A program made the translations under genes and the position numbers. Shown one piece after another: positions 61,916-64,000 of a DNA stretch of 64,000 nt (the stretch's first letter is position 1; each line of letters begins with the position of its first letter). The notes under the pieces were generated by a model that saw nothing but the letters and a program-made list of their open reading frames with translations, had not been told where the DNA came from and did no database searches. The stretch is from Actinomycetota bacterium. GTDB lineage: Bacteria > Actinomycetota > Coriobacteriia > Anaerosomatales > Anaerosomataceae. The DNA lies in NCBI GenBank assembly GCA_009773565.1, contig WSXY01000007.1:37628-101627 (forward strand). The letters run 5' to 3'.

Positions 61916-62725
61916 ATGTCTCGCAGCATCTGGAGTGGCGACATCAGTTTCGGGCTTGTGACGATTCCTGTAGCGCTTCATCCTGCCGAGGAGCGAAACG
62001 AGCTCGCGTTCCACCTGCTCGACGGGCGGGACATGGCTCCGATTCGTCAGGAGCGCGTGAACAGCGTGACGGGTGACGAGGTGCCGTGGGAGGACGTCGT
62101 GAAGGGCTACGAGTATGAGCCCGGCACGTACGTCATCATCACGGACGACGATTTTCGCGCCGCTGATGTGAAGGCGACACGAACGATAGATGTGCTGGGG
62201 ATGGTCCGCGCCGGGGAGATATCCACGCTCTTCTACGACCACCCGTACTACCTCGTCCCGGCAAGCACCGCTGCCCGGAAGGCGTATGCGATTCTTCGTG
62301 ACACGCTTGCCCGCTCGGGCTATGTGGGGGTTGCGAGCATCGTGATCAGGACGCGGCAGCACCTGGCTGCGCTCATGCCGGTCGGTGACGCGCTCGTTCT
62401 TGACATCCTGCGCTTCCCGTATGAACTTCGAGATTCCGGTGATCTCGATCTGCCCGGCAGCGATCTGACATCACTCGGCGTTACCGATACCGAGATGGCG
62501 CTGGCCTCGCAACTTGTCGAAGCGATGACAGCACCCTGGGATCCGTCGGCCTATCACGATACGTATCGCGAGGCACTCCTCGATCTCATCAAGCACAAGG
62601 CAGAGACGGGCGAGGTTCTTAAGCCGCCCGCAGCCGAGGGCCAGCCGGCCGGTGGCGAACTCGTCGATATCATGTCGCTGCTCAAGCGTAGTCTGGACGA
62701 ACGCCGGGCGGCCGGAGGAGCGTAA
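61916..62725 (+). CDS. ku: Non-homologous end-joining protein Ku
   Basis: Bacterial Ku binds DNA ends as a dimer and recruits LigD. It has 269 residues. The start SRSIWSGDISFGLVTIPVAL is the family signature; TGDEVPWEDVVKGYEYEPG and LFYDHPYYLVP follow. The C-terminus DIMSLLKRSLDERRA is the LigD-contact helix region. An AGGAG precedes the ATG. ligD starts 4 bases after its stop. Confidence 0.97.
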   Translation: MSRSIWSGDISFGLVTIPVALHPAEERNELAFHLLDGRDMAPIRQERVNSVTGDEVPWEDVVKGYEYEPGTYVIITDDDFRAADVKATRTIDVLGMVRAGEISTLFYDHPYYLVPASTAARKAYAILRDTLARSGYVGVASIVIRTRQHLAALMPVGDALVLDILRFPYELRDSGDLDLPGSDLTSLGVTDTEMALASQLVEAMTAPWDPSAYHDTYREALLDLIKHKAETGEVLKPPAAEGQPAGGELVDIMSLLKRSLDERRAAGGA

Positions 62726-62728
62726 TCG

Positions 62729-64000
62729 ATGCCGCTTGAAGAGTACCGGGCCAAGCGCCATTTCGAGCGTACGTCCGAGCCTCCTGGCGGGGAGCAGCCC
62801 CAGGCGCCGCTACCGCGTTTTGTCGTGCAGAAACACCGTGCGTCGCGGCTTCACTATGATTTCCGTCTCGAGATGGATGGCGTCTTGCGATCGTGGGCGG
62901 TGCCGAAGGGTCCCAGTCTCGATACGTCGCAGAAGCGACTTGCGGTGCAGGTGGAGGATCACCCGCTCGAGTACGGAGGTTTTGAAGGCACGATCCCGCA
63001 AGGGGAGTACGGCGGCGGTACGGTGATGCTCTGGGATCAGGGCACCTGGGAGCCGATCAACGACCCCGCCGAGGGGTACACCAAAGGCGACCTCAAGGTA
63101 CGCCTTTCGGGGGAGAAGCTGCAGGGCGGATTTGTGCTTGTGCGGCTGAAGCGTCGCGAGGGCGAGAAGCACGATAACTGGTTGCTCATCAAAGAGCGTG
63201 ACGGACACACGCGACCGCTCGCGGAGGGCGACGTGCTTGATGCCGACCGCTCGGTCGTGAGCGGTCGGACGATGGACGAGATCGCAGCGGGAGCTCCTTC
63301 GCGCGGAAGCGCCGAGTGCGGTGACGACCCGTCGGTGTTACCGGGGGCGGTTGCCGCCCCCTCGCCCGACATGATCGAACCCATGCTGGCGACAGCGGTG
63401 GAGACACCTCCTGAGGGGCCTGAATGGCTCCATGAGATCAAACTTGATGGCTACCGCGCGCTCTGCCGCGTGCGTGGCGATGACGTCCGCTTCTTCACGC
63501 GCAGCGGCGTTGACTGGACCACCCGGTTCTCCGCGCTTGTGCCGGCTGTACGCGAGCTCGGGCTCGGCGACGCCTGGCTCGACGGTGAAGTCACCGCACT
63601 CTTGCCCGATGGCCGCACCGGATTTGGCGCGCTGCAGGCGGAGCTCAAGCATGGAGCGGCGGCAGACATCACGTTCTTCGCGTTCGACCTCCCATACCTG
63701 CGGGGGTACGATGTGCGTTCCGCTCCGCTCGAAGCTCGAAAGGCACTGCTCGCGACGCTGATGTCGGGGCAGACCGGTCGGGTTCGCTACCTGGAGCATG
63801 TCCGGGGCGAGGGCTCTGAGTTCCATCGTCAGACGTGCGCCTTTGCGCTCGAAGGCGCGGTAAGCAAGCGGGCAGATGCGCCGTACCGCTCTGGTCGGTG
63901 GCGTGACTGGCGCAAACACAAGTGTCGTTTACGCCAGGAGTTCGTCGTCGCAGGGTACACGTTGCCCGCAGCCGGGGGAGCGGGCGTAGGCGCGCTCGTG
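62729..64000 (+). CDS. ligD: ATP-dependent DNA ligase LigD (3' end outside window)
   Basis: Visible: 424 codons, open to the right edge. The N-terminal phosphoesterase domain comes first: QKHRASRLHYDFRLEMDG with the H-x-D-x-R site, then EGTIPQGEYGGGTVMLWD. The ligase domain follows: the AMP-binding Lys (K238) is in HEIKLDGYRAL, then WLDGEVTAL, FDLPYLRG and LEGAVSKRADAPYRSG. The segment RDWRKHKC is motif V. The remainder, including any polymerase domain, is outside. The start ATG is 4 bases after ku, so the two are coupled. The phosphoesterase-before-ligase order is that of one LigD subgroup. Confidence 0.94.
   Translation, partial: MPLEEYRAKRHFERTSEPPGGEQPQAPLPRFVVQKHRASRLHYDFRLEMDGVLRSWAVPKGPSLDTSQKRLAVQVEDHPLEYGGFEGTIPQGEYGGGTVMLWDQGTWEPINDPAEGYTKGDLKVRLSGEKLQGGFVLVRLKRREGEKHDNWLLIKERDGHTRPLAEGDVLDADRSVVSGRTMDEIAAGAPSRGSAECGDDPSVLPGAVAAPSPDMIEPMLATAVETPPEGPEWLHEIKLDGYRALCRVRGDDVRFFTRSGVDWTTRFSALVPAVRELGLGDAWLDGEVTALLPDGRTGFGALQAELKHGAAADITFFAFDLPYLRGYDVRSAPLEARKALLATLMSGQTGRVRYLEHVRGEGSEFHRQTCAFALEGAVSKRADAPYRSGRWRDWRKHKCRLRQEFVVAGYTLPAAGGAGVGALV

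Overview
The window reads as a chromosomal stretch of a GC-rich, Gram-positive-type bacterium. The most likely group is Actinomycetota, and within it a Coriobacteriia-like (Anaerosomatales/OPB41-type) anaerobe. This placement is inferred from gene content: two proteins with cell-wall-binding type 2 (CWB2) repeats, GuaB3 in place of a CBS-containing IMP dehydrogenase, a CBS/DRTGG family II pyrophosphatase, a RimI-TsaD fusion, an archaeal-type phosphoglycerate mutase (ApgM) and an FMN-binding glutamate-synthase-like protein. No rRNA, tRNA, CRISPR array, insertion sequence or prophage was recognised.

Layout. 1-3.7 kb: end of a nitroreductase, then a tight operon for family 4 uracil-DNA glycosylase, TsaE, TsaB and a fused RimI-TsaD. 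3.7-5.9 kb: groES-groEL behind a sigma70-type promoter and a CIRCE operator. 5.9-11.2 kb: a LysE exporter, a secreted CWB2 protein, YchF and a CWB2 amidase. 11.3-30.7 kb: a surface-polysaccharide locus. It has two tandem CapD-type dehydratases on the minus strand. On the plus strand follow CapE, CapF and CapG (UDP-L-FucNAc pathway), a WbpP-like epimerase, three separate glycosyltransferases, a polymerase-glycosyltransferase fusion, an acyltransferase, a flippase, a priming sugar-phosphate transferase and an LCP ligase. Gene debris (a sugar-transferase fragment and a broken aldo/keto reductase) shows that the locus has been rearranged.

30.7-39.7 kb is housekeeping: guaB3-guaA behind a structured leader, chorismate mutase with DAHP synthase, a PcrA helicase, the pyrophosphatase and a PAP2 phosphatase. 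39.7-46 kb is a phosphate regulon: a PhoR/PhoP-like pair divergent from pstSCAB, with a Pho-box-like hexamer array between them. 46-52 kb: an aldo/keto reductase, an MFS exporter, and a glutamate-synthase-like gene divergent from glnA. 52-54.2 kb: small unknown genes and a prepilin with a jelly-roll-like C-terminal domain. 54.2-64 kb: thrC, an N-formylglutamate amidohydrolase/ATP-grasp pair, a LuxR-type two-component system with a large sensor domain, apgM, and the Ku-LigD end-joining pair, with ligD cut by the window edge.

The polysaccharide genes form a near-complete Wzx/Wzy-type pathway ending in an LCP protein, so the product is probably fixed to peptidoglycan. The adjoining CWB2 proteins may be among the proteins that bind such a polymer; this is inference. 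No single gene set looks like a wholly new system. The most unusual items are the polymerase-glycosyltransferase fusion, the amidohydrolase/ATP-grasp pair, the prepilin fusion and the guaB3 leader.
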